The notes under the pieces were generated by a model. The model saw nothing but the letters and a program-made list of their open reading frames with translations, ran no database searches and was not told the origin of the DNA. A stretch of DNA of 64,000 bases from assembly GCA_037129555.1 (NCBI GenBank), contig JBAXUS010000002.1:1-64000 (forward strand), written 5' to 3'. Position numbers and translations under genes: made by a program. The stretch is from JANXLS01 sp037129555 (GTDB taxonomy: Bacteria > Planctomycetota > SZUA-567 > H5-PLA8). This document shows positions 26,706 through 35,308 of the stretch, piece after piece (the first letter of the stretch is position 1; every line of letters begins with the position of its first letter).

Positions 26706-28058
26706 TCAGTTCTGACCGGCCAATTGACTCATCAGTTTTTGCAACTCCGCGAAGCCCTGCGTTTCGTCGGGAGCCTGCTTCAAGAAATCCTGGACCCGCG
26801 ACCACATTTGCAACGCCCGGTCAATCTCCGGATTGCTGCCGCGCACATACGCTCCCACGTCGATGAGATCGCGCGCTTCCTTGTAGGTCGCCAGAATCGT
26901 GCGTATGAATGTGGCTGCAAGTCGATGCTCTTTGCTGGCGATGTCGAGGAAGATGCGGCTTTGACTTTGCAGGACATCGATGGCAGGGAAATGGTTCGCC
27001 CCGGCCAGATCGCGCGACAGCGAGATGTGTCCGTCCAGAATGGCGCGGGCGGCATCGGCCACGGGTTCGTTGTGGTCGTCGCCTTCAACAAAGACGGTAT
27101 ACAGGCCCGTGATGGAACCTTTTTCCGAAGTGCCAGAGCGTTCAAGCAATTTGGGCAACATGGAGAAAACGGACGGTGTGTAGCCGCGTGTGGTCGGCGG
27201 TTCACCGGCGGCGAGACCGATTTCGCGCTGGGCCAAACACGCGCGCGTCACCGAGTCCATCATCAACAGCACGTTGAGGCCTTGGTCGCGGAAATATTCG
27301 GCGACGGCGGATGCCGCCTGAGCGCCTTTGAGACGCAGCAAGGGCGGTTGGTCGGATGTCGCGACCAGCACCACGGACCGCCGCATTCCTTCCGGTCCCA
27401 AATCGCGTTCAATAAAATCACGCACTTCGCGACCGCGTTCGCCGATCAGCGCGATGACATTGACATCCGAGCGTGCGTGTTTGGCGAACATGCCGAGCAA
27501 CGTGCTTTTGCCGACACCGCTGCCGCCGAAAATTCCAATGCGCTGCCCCCGCCCGCAGGTGATCAGCCCGTCCACGACGCGGACGCCCAGTGGAAGAATT
27601 TCTTTGATGCGCGGCCGGGTGAGGGGATCGGGTGGTGGGGCGACCAGCGGTTGCTGGGTGTCGCTGGCTATCGGTCCTAGCCCATCGATGGGGAGGCAAA
27701 ATGCATCCACGACACGCCCGAGCAGACCCTTGCCGACCGGCACACGCATGGGCCGCGACTCCGACGTCACCAACAGGCCGGGACGAATTCCGTGCAATTC
27801 TCCGAGCGGCATCAGCAGCAAACGGGAGTCGTGGAAGCCGATGACTTCGAGCGGTTGCCGGGAGCCATCGGGCATATGAACATGACACAACTCGCCAATT
27901 GCAGCGAGCGGTCCGGTGCTTTCCAATGCCAGTCCCACCACCCGTGTAACCATGCCCGAACACACATAGGTTGAACGGATGTCGAGGCTGTGGAGCCGGT
28001 TCGACACGATTTGCATGTGGTGTTCAAGTGGCATGATGGCTGACATGGCGTTTCGCAC
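26706..28058 (-). CDS. fliI: Flagellum-specific ATPase FliI
   Basis: About 450 residues, normal length. Walker A is GIFGGSGVGKSTLLG near 172, the Walker B region is NVLLMMDSVTR, and GEPPTTRGYTPSVF follows. These are the F1/type III secretion ATPase motifs. FliI unfolds and delivers export cargo together with FliH and FliJ. The start is uncertain: GTG 28058, or ATG 28046 four codons later, neither with a strong ribosome site. fliH ends ten bases upstream. Confidence 0.96.
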   Translation of the reverse strand: MRNAMSAIMPLEHHMQIVSNRLHSLDIRSTYVCSGMVTRVVGLALESTGPLAAIGELCHVHMPDGSRQPLEVIGFHDSRLLLMPLGELHGIRPGLLVTSESRPMRVPVGKGLLGRVVDAFCLPIDGLGPIASDTQQPLVAPPPDPLTRPRIKEILPLGVRVVDGLITCGRGQRIGIFGGSGVGKSTLLGMFAKHARSDVNVIALIGERGREVRDFIERDLGPEGMRRSVVLVATSDQPPLLRLKGAQAASAVAEYFRDQGLNVLLMMDSVTRACLAQREIGLAAGEPPTTRGYTPSVFSMLPKLLERSGTSEKGSITGLYTVFVEGDDHNEPVADAARAILDGHISLSRDLAGANHFPAIDVLQSQSRIFLDIASKEHRLAATFIRTILATYKEARDLIDVGAYVRGSNPEIDRALQMWSRVQDFLKQAPDETQGFAELQKLMSQLAGQN

Positions 28059-28067
28059 TTTCCGCTT

Positions 28068-28697
28068 TTACTTTGAGGGTTCATCGTATCCAAGTTCCCG
28101 CGCGACCAGCGCGAGACGTTCGCTCATTTGACCATTCCAACTGCCCTGGGGAGTTTGAACCACGCATCCGCCTGGCTCGATGGTGTCATCCTCCACCAGT
28201 GTCGTTTTAGCCGGTACGTCGAATGCAACGGCTGTTCCGTCGCGGCTTTTCAACATGTGGCTTGTTGATGGATGAACGCGCAGCACGCTCGTGTCGTTTT
28301 GTGGCGCGAGGCGGAGCACTCGCAAGACGGATTCCCGGACGGTGTCCGGATTTTTCAGTTCCCGCTCCAGCAGTTTCGCTGCAATTTCAAGCGCCAGTTT
28401 GATGGCTGCGGAGTCCAGATGATCGGCGGCTTTCCTGGTTTCGACCTGCAACGCCTCGGCACACGTTTTCAGGAAATCACGAACCGGTTCGATTTCTTTC
28501 AGACCGCTTTCGCGCCCCATCCGGAAGCCTTCCCTGCGGGCGTTGTCTATTGCCGCCGGATCCGGCTGTGGAATTTGAAAGGGCGGAGCCGTCGGTGCTT
28601 TGTTCACTAACTCGGAAATCAGCGTCGCTGTTTTTCCGTTGGACGCCAAGCGCATGACGGGTCGTCCAAACGAGATCGTCTGTCCTTCAGGCCACAA
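28068..28697 (-). CDS. fliH: Flagellar assembly protein FliH
   Basis: A 209-residue protein. A TTG start at 28697 is likely: GGAGG lies six bases upstream and the frame overlaps the fliG stop by 11 bases; the first ATG (28655) would remove 14 residues. The middle has a GxxxG-containing helix (ARREGFRMGRESGLKE) and the C-terminal half carries the FliH/V-ATPase E-subunit fold pattern with DTIEPGGCVVQTPQG, the family signature. FliH regulates FliI and docks it at the C-ring through FliN. Confidence 0.9.
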   Translation of the reverse strand: MWPEGQTISFGRPVMRLASNGKTATLISELVNKAPTAPPFQIPQPDPAAIDNARREGFRMGRESGLKEIEPVRDFLKTCAEALQVETRKAADHLDSAAIKLALEIAAKLLERELKNPDTVRESVLRVLRLAPQNDTSVLRVHPSTSHMLKSRDGTAVAFDVPAKTTLVEDDTIEPGGCVVQTPQGSWNGQMSERLALVARELGYDEPSK

Positions 28698-29718
28698 GTT
28701 CGTCCTCCTTCTCGGAGCGACCGAGGTTCAACTTGCCTTCGTCTTCGAGGCGGCGGGCCACGCTGACGATGCGTTGTTGGGCGGCTTCGATTTCGGAGCG
28801 GGGTTTCGGACCCATCATATCGAGTTCTTCTGCCAAACGTTCCGCGGCGCGTTTGGACAGATTGCGTTGAATCGCTTCCTTCATCGCAGTCGGCGCGTTT
28901 TTCAGCGCCAGGCAGATGTCCGCGATATCAACGTCCTTCAGCAGGATTTGAATGGCCGAGTCTGACAATCGGATCAAGTCTTCGAACACCAGCATCAGTT
29001 TCTTGACTTCCTGCGCCAATTTCGCATCGCTTTGTGTGAGCGCAGCGAATATTTTCCTTTCGGTGCTTCGGTCCACATTCGAAATCACTTGGGCGGCGGC
29101 TTTGTAGCCGCCGGCGATACGAAGGCGGCCCGGCATGCCGCTCAGTTTCTTACGCACGTTGGCTTCGACTTGACGGACGATCTCGGGCGCGATGCGATCC
29201 ATGTTGGCGATGCGGGCCACGACATGCGCCTGAAAATCGGCAGGAAATGCCGCGAGGATTTCAGCTGCGCGCCGGGGATTGATGTGGCACAATATCAACG
29301 CAAGCGTTTGGGGCCGCTCAGCCTGAAGACTGCTGACGAACTGGCGCGGGTCCAACTGGTTGAGGAATTCGAAATATTTGCCTTCATTTTTCGAGCCTTT
29401 AACCTTCGACATAAGCAACAATGCTTTGTCTCTTCCGACGCACTTTTCAAGCAGCCCCTGCAATTCAAAGTCTTCGACGTCGCCTTTCATCTGCGCCGCA
29501 AAATCATTGAGAACCTGCATGCGCGAATCGACCGGAATGAGGTTGATGTCCATCATCGCCGTCGAGACGTCTTCCATTTCCGCCATTGAAAGCTCTTTGA
29601 ATATTTTCGTTGCGGAATCGAGACCGAGCGACGAAATGATCAACGCTGCTTTCTTGACGTTGCTCAGCGCTGCATAATTCGCTGTCTCCGAGCTTGTCAT
29701 AAACGCTTCTTCTAACAT
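28687..29718 (-). CDS. fliG: Flagellar motor switch protein FliG
   Basis: A 343-residue protein of the usual size. The N-terminal FliF-binding region (KKAALIISSLGLDSATKIFKEL) is followed by the middle armadillo domain (LQAERPQTLALILCHINP, near 130-150) and the C-terminal torque domain with charged residues in its last helices (SKRAAERLAEELDMMGPKPRSE). FliG is the rotor face that the stator pushes. An alternative ATG at 29700 removes six residues. The gene starts ten bases after the fliF stop. Confidence 0.96.
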   Translation of the reverse strand: MLEEAFMTSSETANYAALSNVKKAALIISSLGLDSATKIFKELSMAEMEDVSTAMMDINLIPVDSRMQVLNDFAAQMKGDVEDFELQGLLEKCVGRDKALLLMSKVKGSKNEGKYFEFLNQLDPRQFVSSLQAERPQTLALILCHINPRRAAEILAAFPADFQAHVVARIANMDRIAPEIVRQVEANVRKKLSGMPGRLRIAGGYKAAAQVISNVDRSTERKIFAALTQSDAKLAQEVKKLMLVFEDLIRLSDSAIQILLKDVDIADICLALKNAPTAMKEAIQRNLSKRAAERLAEELDMMGPKPRSEIEAAQQRIVSVARRLEDEGKLNLGRSEKEDELVA

Positions 29719-29728
29719 GATGCACCCC

Positions 29729-31321
29729 TCAGTTTAGCAAGGCCCGAATCAGATTGACTGCCTGGGTATTATTCTTGTTGACCAATTCCTTCACTTCGTT
29801 CGCCTTTTTTGCGAAGGGTGATTTGTCCGGCAGTTGTTCGAAAGGACGAACAACCAGCTCCTGGGCAACCGGAGCCTCAATGGATTTGTGAACCGGCACA
29901 GGTGCGGCTGCTGCCGGCAGCGACGCGACAATGCGGCGGAAGACGAAGGCCATAACCACGATACCGGCCAACGCCATAGCGTCGGGAAAATAGGTGCGGG
30001 CCAGATCAAACCAATAGCTGGATTGACCGCCGAGTTCGATCCCGGCCACTGGGAGTGGGGCTGGATTGAATGGCATTTCCTCGATTTTGATGGAGTCCTG
30101 GCGATCCGCCGAAAATCCCACCGCCATCCGCACGATTTCGGTGAGCGCCTCCATTTCTTTTGGAGATCGCGGCTTTGGCTCATCCGAGCCGGCGACTTTG
30201 TTGGGAGCCACCAGCACGGCGATGGACAGGCGTTTGATGCCACCGCTTTCGGGAATGATGTGCTCCTTGGTGATGTTGTAGTCGTAACGGTTCTTGAGTT
30301 CCTTTTGTTTGCGGGCTCCGGCGCCTCCGCCGGAATTCGCAGCGTTGGTATCGGGCACGTTTGAACCCGTGCCGGGTATCCCGCCGGACGTTTTGCCCGA
30401 ACCGGCGTCTTCGCTGCGCGTGGATTCCTCTAGCAAGACCTGGGAGTCCGGATCGATCTTCTGCAAGTCGCGGACGATTCGTTCGAGATTCAATTGGGCG
30501 GTGACACGGACCGCCACCTGGCCCGGACCGACGACCTTTTCGAGCAGCGTCTGAACTTTGTCCGAGAGTGTGCTTTCGATGCGGTGTTGCGAGGTGAATT
30601 CGTCGTCGCTCATCGCATGACCACGCAGTAGCCCGGTGGAATCATCGTCTTCGAAACGCGAGAAGAGGCGACCGGTGGAATCCATCACCGCAACGTTTTG
30701 AATCTTTAGTTTCGGGACGCTCGACGCGACAAGATGCTGGATTGCCTTGATGCTTTCGCGTTGCAGGCTGCGGCCCGGGCGCAGTTTCACCATGACCGAG
30801 CCTTTTGCTTCACGGGCGTCGCGCTTGAAGACATCGTCTTCGGGAATCGAAAGCGAGACGGTGGCTGTGTCGATGGCTTCCATGGATTGCAGATTGCGCG
30901 CGAGACTTCCCTGGAGTGCACGCAGATAATTGAGGTGCTGGACATACTCGGTGGTGCCGAACTGCATCTTGTCGAACAACTCAAATCCTTCGGTCTGATT
31001 CTTGGGCAAACCTTGCGCGGAGAGCGCCAGTCGCGCGTCGGTAGCCTTCGATGAAGTCACGTAAATGGCACCGCGGCTGGGTTCATAGCGGAAGGCGATC
31101 TTGTCGTCGTTCAGCCGGGTGCTGATGGCTGCCGCGTCCTCCGGACTCAAGCCGCCGTACAGCAGAACATAGTCCGGTTGGTTCGACCATACGCTGAACC
31201 CGGCAATTAGCAGCACGGTTGCACCGACGAAGCTCAAGAGCGTCACGCGCGGGCCGGTGCCCAGGCTCTTCCAGAAGTTAATTGTTTGAGTTGTGATGTC
31301 GTTGAATAAAGCCACAATCAT
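29729..31321 (-). CDS. fliF: Flagellar MS-ring protein FliF
   Basis: A 530-residue protein with two membrane segments (about 27-46 and 430-455) around a periplasmic part with the YscJ/FliF ring domains (LLYGGLSPEDAAAISTRLND, then SVSL-type strands ending in VPKLKIQNVAVMDSTG). The C-terminal cytoplasmic tail ending KELVNKNNTQAVNLIRALL is the FliG-binding helix. FliF polymerises to found the basal body. The Gly-Ser-rich loop near 320-345 is a typical disordered insertion. Confidence 0.96.
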   Translation of the reverse strand: MIVALFNDITTQTINFWKSLGTGPRVTLLSFVGATVLLIAGFSVWSNQPDYVLLYGGLSPEDAAAISTRLNDDKIAFRYEPSRGAIYVTSSKATDARLALSAQGLPKNQTEGFELFDKMQFGTTEYVQHLNYLRALQGSLARNLQSMEAIDTATVSLSIPEDDVFKRDAREAKGSVMVKLRPGRSLQRESIKAIQHLVASSVPKLKIQNVAVMDSTGRLFSRFEDDDSTGLLRGHAMSDDEFTSQHRIESTLSDKVQTLLEKVVGPGQVAVRVTAQLNLERIVRDLQKIDPDSQVLLEESTRSEDAGSGKTSGGIPGTGSNVPDTNAANSGGGAGARKQKELKNRYDYNITKEHIIPESGGIKRLSIAVLVAPNKVAGSDEPKPRSPKEMEALTEIVRMAVGFSADRQDSIKIEEMPFNPAPLPVAGIELGGQSSYWFDLARTYFPDAMALAGIVVMAFVFRRIVASLPAAAAPVPVHKSIEAPVAQELVVRPFEQLPDKSPFAKKANEVKELVNKNNTQAVNLIRALLN

Positions 31322-31327
31322 TCTCCG

Positions 31328-31627
31328 TTAAACCGGCATTCTTGAAATTTCCTGGTACGCCTCGATGACTTTGTTGCGCACTTCCACGGCGAGCGTCAGC
31401 GTCATACGAGCCTGTTCCATGGCCAGCATCACTTCGTGAACATCGCCTGTGCGACCGGTGATGAATTGCTGTACCGTCGCGTCCGCGTTGACCTGCGATG
31501 CGTGAACGTCGTGAATTGCACTCGAAACAAAGTCGCCAAACGAACCGCCCTGGGACGGAATGGCTTGGGTTGCCGGAGCCGAGCCGATCGATGCCGGCGT
31601 AAGGGATATCCCGGGATTGACTATCAT
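31328..31627 (-). CDS. fliE: Flagellar hook-basal body protein FliE
   Basis: A 99-residue protein, the family size, with the C-terminal pattern HEVMLAMEQARMTLTLAVEVRNKVIEAYQEISRMPV (key residues V-M-x-A-x-x-A near 67-74 and Y-x-E-I-x-x-M-x-V at the end). FliE joins the MS ring to the proximal rod. The first 30 residues are Pro/Ser/Ala-rich. It is separated from fliF by six bases and from flgC by 53. Confidence 0.95.
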   Translation of the reverse strand: MIVNPGISLTPASIGSAPATQAIPSQGGSFGDFVSSAIHDVHASQVNADATVQQFITGRTGDVHEVMLAMEQARMTLTLAVEVRNKVIEAYQEISRMPV

Positions 31628-31680
31628 GAAAGGCTTCTCCTGAAGAACTGTCTACGCTGTCCGTGTGCCACGCCTGCACG

Positions 31681-32118
31681 TTAAATGCGGCCAAGTTCGA
31701 GTGCTTTTTGAAACACGGACCGGCTGATTTTGAATGCGGCTGCATTGGCTTCATAGGCGCGGGATGCGGTGAGTAAATCCGCCATTTCCTCTGCGGGCCG
31801 GATATCCGGCATCTGGACATTGCCGTTTATATCTGCGTGAGGGTGTTCCGGAAGATGGACCGTGATCGGTGCCCGGTTGTCCGGACTGACGCTGGAGACC
31901 CGTACTCCTGAGCCGGCGAATACCGGCGATCCTTGAGATTGATGCATCACGGATTCAAAAGCGATCGTCTGGCGTTTGTAGGGGCCGCCATCCGACGTGC
32001 GAGTGGTCTCGGAATTCGCCATGTTGGACGCGATGACGTCCAGCCGGGCGCGTTGCGCTTTGAGCGCGGAAGTGCTGATCGAAAGCGCGTTGAATCGTCC
32101 GGTCGAATTTATAACCAT
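31681..32118 (-). CDS. flgC: Flagellar proximal rod protein FlgC
   Basis: A 145-residue protein, ATG 32118 behind GGAG. The N-terminal rod motif is ALKAQRARLDVIASNMANSETTRT, a variant of the usual NIANxxT. The middle has YKRQTIAFESV and the C-terminal D0 helix reads MADLLTASRAYEANAAAFKISR. FlgC, with FlgB, forms the proximal rod. Unusually, flgB is not beside it but 5.4 kb away on the other strand (37474-37818). It is the first gene of the 22-kb operon and sits 61 bases downstream of a sigma-54 promoter. Confidence 0.94.
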   Translation of the reverse strand: MVINSTGRFNALSISTSALKAQRARLDVIASNMANSETTRTSDGGPYKRQTIAFESVMHQSQGSPVFAGSGVRVSSVSPDNRAPITVHLPEHPHADINGNVQMPDIRPAEEMADLLTASRAYEANAAAFKISRSVFQKALELGRI

Positions 32119-32178
32119 GTTTGGCTCCAAATTTGGAAATGATAAAATTTCCACTTAAGTTTGAACGGAAAGAGCCGA

Positions 32179-32194
32179 TGCAAGCGCAAGGCCA
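32179..32194 (-). promoter_or_regulatory. Sigma-54 promoter of the flgC-to-fliA operon
   Basis: Read on the minus strand: TGGCCTTGCGCTTGCA. The -24 GG and -12 GC are exactly ten bases apart and the -12 half is a perfect TTGCA. The expected start is about 50 bases before the flgC codon. Confidence 0.75.
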
Positions 32195-32569
32195 CTCTAA
32201 AATTTTGCCGCACAGAAAGTATTGCCGAACCATGCCTCGGTGACTGCGCTGTAGTGTGCAATGGAAGGGTGCATTGTGAGCGCCGAATACAATTGAGTTT
32301 CGCTATAACGATCTGGGCGAGGGGATGTCGAGTCGTTCCACTTTTCAATAATGCTTATTTATAAATAACTGAAGATTTTAACAGTACGAGTTTACTATGC
32401 GTAAACGAAGACGTTGACAGATCATATATATATATATTCGACTACCTTTTAGTTATTCCGATAGTGTAAGCGAAAATATTGAAATTATGCTGGAATGCAA
32501 TGAGCGCACACTGTAAGGTTGAGCAATGTTTACTTCGCAAGGTATCAATGCGTATTTTTCCACATGGGT

Positions 32570-32585
32570 TGGCGTAACGATTGCT
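32570..32585 (+). promoter_or_regulatory. Sigma-54 promoter of the HTH-less activator gene
   Basis: TGGCGTAACGATTGCT matches the -24/-12 consensus with exact GG-N10-GC spacing. The expected start leaves a leader of about 50 bases before ATG 32650. It implies that the activator is itself under sigma-54 control. Confidence 0.7.
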
Positions 32586-32649
32586 TGATCAATTGTGAAT
32601 CATCGATTTTGAGTAGGCGTGATTGGAACCAAACAAACCGGGGGGTTTT

Positions 32650-33945
32650 ATGGCTAGCATTTTGATTGTGGAAGACAACCAAAGTTGCGCGGAATGTTTG
32701 ACTGACTTGATGAAAGAAAACGAATGGAGCGTTGAAGTGGCTTCGTCGTTGGAGCGTGCCGATAAATTGGTCACGTCCCGAAAATTCGATGTGATCCTCC
32801 TGGATTTAAATGTCGAAGGACAGGACGGCTTCACGCTGCTCGAGAAGATTGACCGGATGCGTCTCGACACGAAGACCATTATGATCAGCGGCTCGATGGG
32901 TGTGCGGGAGACGGTCCGGGCGATGAAACTCGGTGCGTGGCATTGTTTCCCCAAACCGATCAACTCGCAGGAACTCGTCAAATTTTTGAACTGTATTAAC
33001 TCCGGAATTCTGCCCCATAACGAGCCGCTTGAATTGGACGGAAAAGTGGATCTCATTGGTGTCAGCGAGCCGATGATGAATGTAAAAAAGAAGTTGCGAC
33101 AAATTGGAAAAGCAAAGAAGGCGACAGTCATCATCACCGGTGAAACGGGTACGGGGAAAGAAGTCGTGGCTCGCTGGCTGCATGAAAACGCGCGCAGTGG
33201 GAAGCCGATGGTTGCGGTCAATTGTTCGGCGATCCCGGCGTCGCTGATCGAAAGCGAATTGTTCGGACATGAAAAGGGAGCGTTCACCGACGCACGCAAC
33301 ACGCGGCGGGGCGTGTTTGAAATGGCCGTCGACGGAACGCTTTTCCTTGATGAAATTGGTGATCTTCCGCTGGAATATCAGGCCAAACTGTTGCGCGCCC
33401 TGCAGGAACGCTGTTTCCGCCGGGTCGGCGGTACGCAGGAAATTCCGTTGCAGGCCACCATCATCGCCGCGACGAATGTGGATCTTGCCGACGCTGTCAA
33501 AAAAGGAAAATTCCGCGAAGACTTATATTACCGTCTCTCGGTCATTCCTGTGCACTTGCCGCCGTTACGAATGCGCGGCAGCGATATCGTTTTGATCGCC
33601 GACTATTTCCTGAAACATTTTGCGTCGGAGAATGACGCAGACGTTTTGCGTCTCTCGGAAAGCGACAAACAGCAACTGATGGGGCACAAGTGGCCTGGCA
33701 ATATTCGGGAACTTCGCAACGTCATGGAGCGGTTTGTGCTGTTTGGCCGAATCGATTTGTCAACGGGACAGCGAACGAGCGTTTCCGAGCCACGGATGAA
33801 TGCGGTGACGCTGGCGGATGCACCCGTCAACAAAACTCCGCACATCGATTCCGACGAGGAGCGGCGTGTCTTGTACTCCATCCTGAAGAATTTGATGGCC
33901 GAAGATGCGAATCGATTGGTTGAATCGGGGCGGCGGGCAGGTTGA
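32650..33945 (+). CDS. Sigma-54 activator (receiver plus AAA+) lacking a DNA-binding domain
   Basis: A 431-residue NtrC-family response regulator. ATG 32650 follows a G6 run. The receiver (about 1-115) is canonical: VEDNQ, acceptor in LLDLNVEGQDG, Ser switch in MISGS, Lys in FPKPI. The AAA+ domain (about 130-370) has Walker A GETGTGKE, Walker B LFLDEIGD and WPGNIRELRN. The sigma-54-contacting loop, near residue 210, reads GAFTDA instead of GAFTGA. After about residue 375 only some 55 residues follow, with no Fis-type helix-turn-helix, so it cannot bind enhancers alone. Helicobacter FlgR and chlamydial CtcC are known examples of HTH-less activators working from solution. By position it is the flagellar-gene activator. 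Confidence 0.92.
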   Translation: MASILIVEDNQSCAECLTDLMKENEWSVEVASSLERADKLVTSRKFDVILLDLNVEGQDGFTLLEKIDRMRLDTKTIMISGSMGVRETVRAMKLGAWHCFPKPINSQELVKFLNCINSGILPHNEPLELDGKVDLIGVSEPMMNVKKKLRQIGKAKKATVIITGETGTGKEVVARWLHENARSGKPMVAVNCSAIPASLIESELFGHEKGAFTDARNTRRGVFEMAVDGTLFLDEIGDLPLEYQAKLLRALQERCFRRVGGTQEIPLQATIIAATNVDLADAVKKGKFREDLYYRLSVIPVHLPPLRMRGSDIVLIADYFLKHFASENDADVLRLSESDKQQLMGHKWPGNIRELRNVMERFVLFGRIDLSTGQRTSVSEPRMNAVTLADAPVNKTPHIDSDEERRVLYSILKNLMAEDANRLVESGRRAG

Positions 33946-33982
33946 GCCGACCATGATCTTGTTTTGCCGATTCGTTCACGAG

Positions 33983-34022
33983 TCCCGCCAAAGAGCAACG
34001 TCCTCGGCGGGATTTTTGTTTT
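33983..34022 (+). terminator. Rho-independent terminator after the sigma-54 activator gene
   Basis: TCCCGCC (33983-33989) pairs with GGCGGGA (34006-34012) across a 16-base loop, followed directly by TTTTTGTTTT. A clear intrinsic terminator on the plus strand. Confidence 0.85.
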
Positions 34023-34111
34023 AAAAGCAAAATCCTGCCCGCAGATTTTTCCGACGCACATCCCCCAATTTGGCATTGAATGTGGTTTGAATCCATGCGG
34101 GAGGATGCGTC

Positions 34112-35308
34112 GTGAAAAAAGATATGATCTTGTCTTTGTCAGTCGTGCTCGGTGTTGCCAGCGTATGCTTCGGCACGGGTTTCCTTGCGCTGGCCCACTT
34201 GTTCGAAGGGGGAGCGAAGTCCGCTGAGTCGGCCGCCGTCAAATCCGCTGGACACGATGTTGAAAAAGACGAGCACGGGAACGCAGCCAAGGGAGCCGCA
34301 CACGGAGAAGAAAAGTCCAAGTCGAATCCCGCAACTTCGGTGAAGACTCACGGGGAAACTACCAAAAGCCAGGGCGCTCATGCCGAGGCTCCCGACAAAC
34401 CTGCGACTGTCCCCGCTTCGCCCGCAATCTTGAAAGAAATCGAATCCCATTTCAACGACCTTTGGGCACGCGACCGCTTTGATGAATGCAGGGACATCGC
34501 CGCCAAAGCCATGACGCTGGTAGGCCACGACCACGCCGCGTGGCAATTGCGCCTTGCCAAAGCCACCATGCAATCCGATTCATTGCCCAAACAGCAGCGG
34601 TACGTCAAGGCGCTGCAGTTGAACACCAATGCGCTGGCTGAAGGCATGGATAAAAACGCGGAAGAATCCGCCCGCTATGGGGCATGCGTTTGTCTGCGGC
34701 AATTGTCTCGATGGGAAGAGCTCACGCAGGGAACGGAAGCGTACATGAAACAATTTAAACTGACCGTACACACGCCGGAGATCCTGTTGTTTCATGCCCT
34801 GGGAATTTCAGCCGAAGGGCGCAACGCGGATGCCCGGGCGGAATTTGATTCATTGACCGGCAATGACACTCCAGACGCGATCCGTGCCCAGGCGATGTGG
34901 CATATCGCACAATTGAATTTGAAAGAGGCCGATGCCCGACTCTCGGAGCCACCGATTCAAGCTCAAAATGTGGCGCTCGAACGGTCGCCGCAACCAGCCA
35001 CTGCCGACTCTGGAGCGCTCGATTTGGGTAGTTCACTTCGAGATCACGTTTTAGAGAAAATGACAAAACAGCCGAAAGCCCCGCCGGACAGGCCGACCGC
35101 CGATGGGAATCTTGCAGACCTTCCGGACGAGCAATGGGAACTGATTCGGCGTGCGCTCGAACGTTCCGATCATCTCGAAGCGCAACGGTTGTTTGAACCG
35201 TATTTGTCCGCGGCGCCGGACGATCAACGCGCGCGCATGTCTGTCAAATATGCAAATATGATGGTCAAAATCGCGGCAAATCGACGACTCGGGAGTGATG
35301 GCAAATGA
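34112..35308 (+). CDS. Membrane-anchored helical-repeat (TPR-like) protein, unknown function
   Basis: A 398-residue protein with a GTG start (GGGAGGA six bases upstream). A short basic N-terminus leads into one hydrophobic helix (residues about 6-30). The next 80 residues are His, Lys, Ala and Glu-rich and low in complexity (GHDVEKDEHG, AHGEEKSKS). From about residue 105 come helical repeats with TPR-like spacing of Ala, Leu and Tyr. I recognise no named family. It overlaps the following lipoprotein gene by ATGA and lies in the same transcription unit as flgB, so a role in flagellar or envelope assembly is likely but unproven. MotK- or PflA-type periplasmic TPR motor proteins are a loose analogy. 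Confidence 0.75.
   Translation: MKKDMILSLSVVLGVASVCFGTGFLALAHLFEGGAKSAESAAVKSAGHDVEKDEHGNAAKGAAHGEEKSKSNPATSVKTHGETTKSQGAHAEAPDKPATVPASPAILKEIESHFNDLWARDRFDECRDIAAKAMTLVGHDHAAWQLRLAKATMQSDSLPKQQRYVKALQLNTNALAEGMDKNAEESARYGACVCLRQLSRWEELTQGTEAYMKQFKLTVHTPEILLFHALGISAEGRNADARAEFDSLTGNDTPDAIRAQAMWHIAQLNLKEADARLSEPPIQAQNVALERSPQPATADSGALDLGSSLRDHVLEKMTKQPKAPPDRPTADGNLADLPDEQWELIRRALERSDHLEAQRLFEPYLSAAPDDQRARMSVKYANMMVKIAANRRLGSDGK

Larger units (their letters stand above)
32119..32649. other. Divergent control region between flgC and the sigma-54 activator gene
   Basis: These 531 bases hold no gene. They are AT-rich in the middle, including a (TA)n run near 32424-32438. Two sigma-54 sites point outward (described separately). 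A plus-strand sigma-28-like element, TAAG-N14-GCCGATGC at 32156-32181, overlaps the flgC promoter but lies about 470 bases from the next plus-strand start, so its use is doubtful. The long AT-rich spacer is a plausible place for activator or IHF binding. Confidence 0.6.

Noticed and set aside
32156..32181. Plus-strand sigma-28-like element TAAG-N14-GCCGATGC
   Set aside because: It lies about 470 bases from the next plus-strand start and overlaps the minus-strand flgC promoter; not listed as a promoter.
32414..32440. TTGACA followed by a (TA)n run as a sigma-70 promoter
   Set aside because: No -10 hexamer at 16-18 bases; the TA repeat starts only a few bases after TTGACA.
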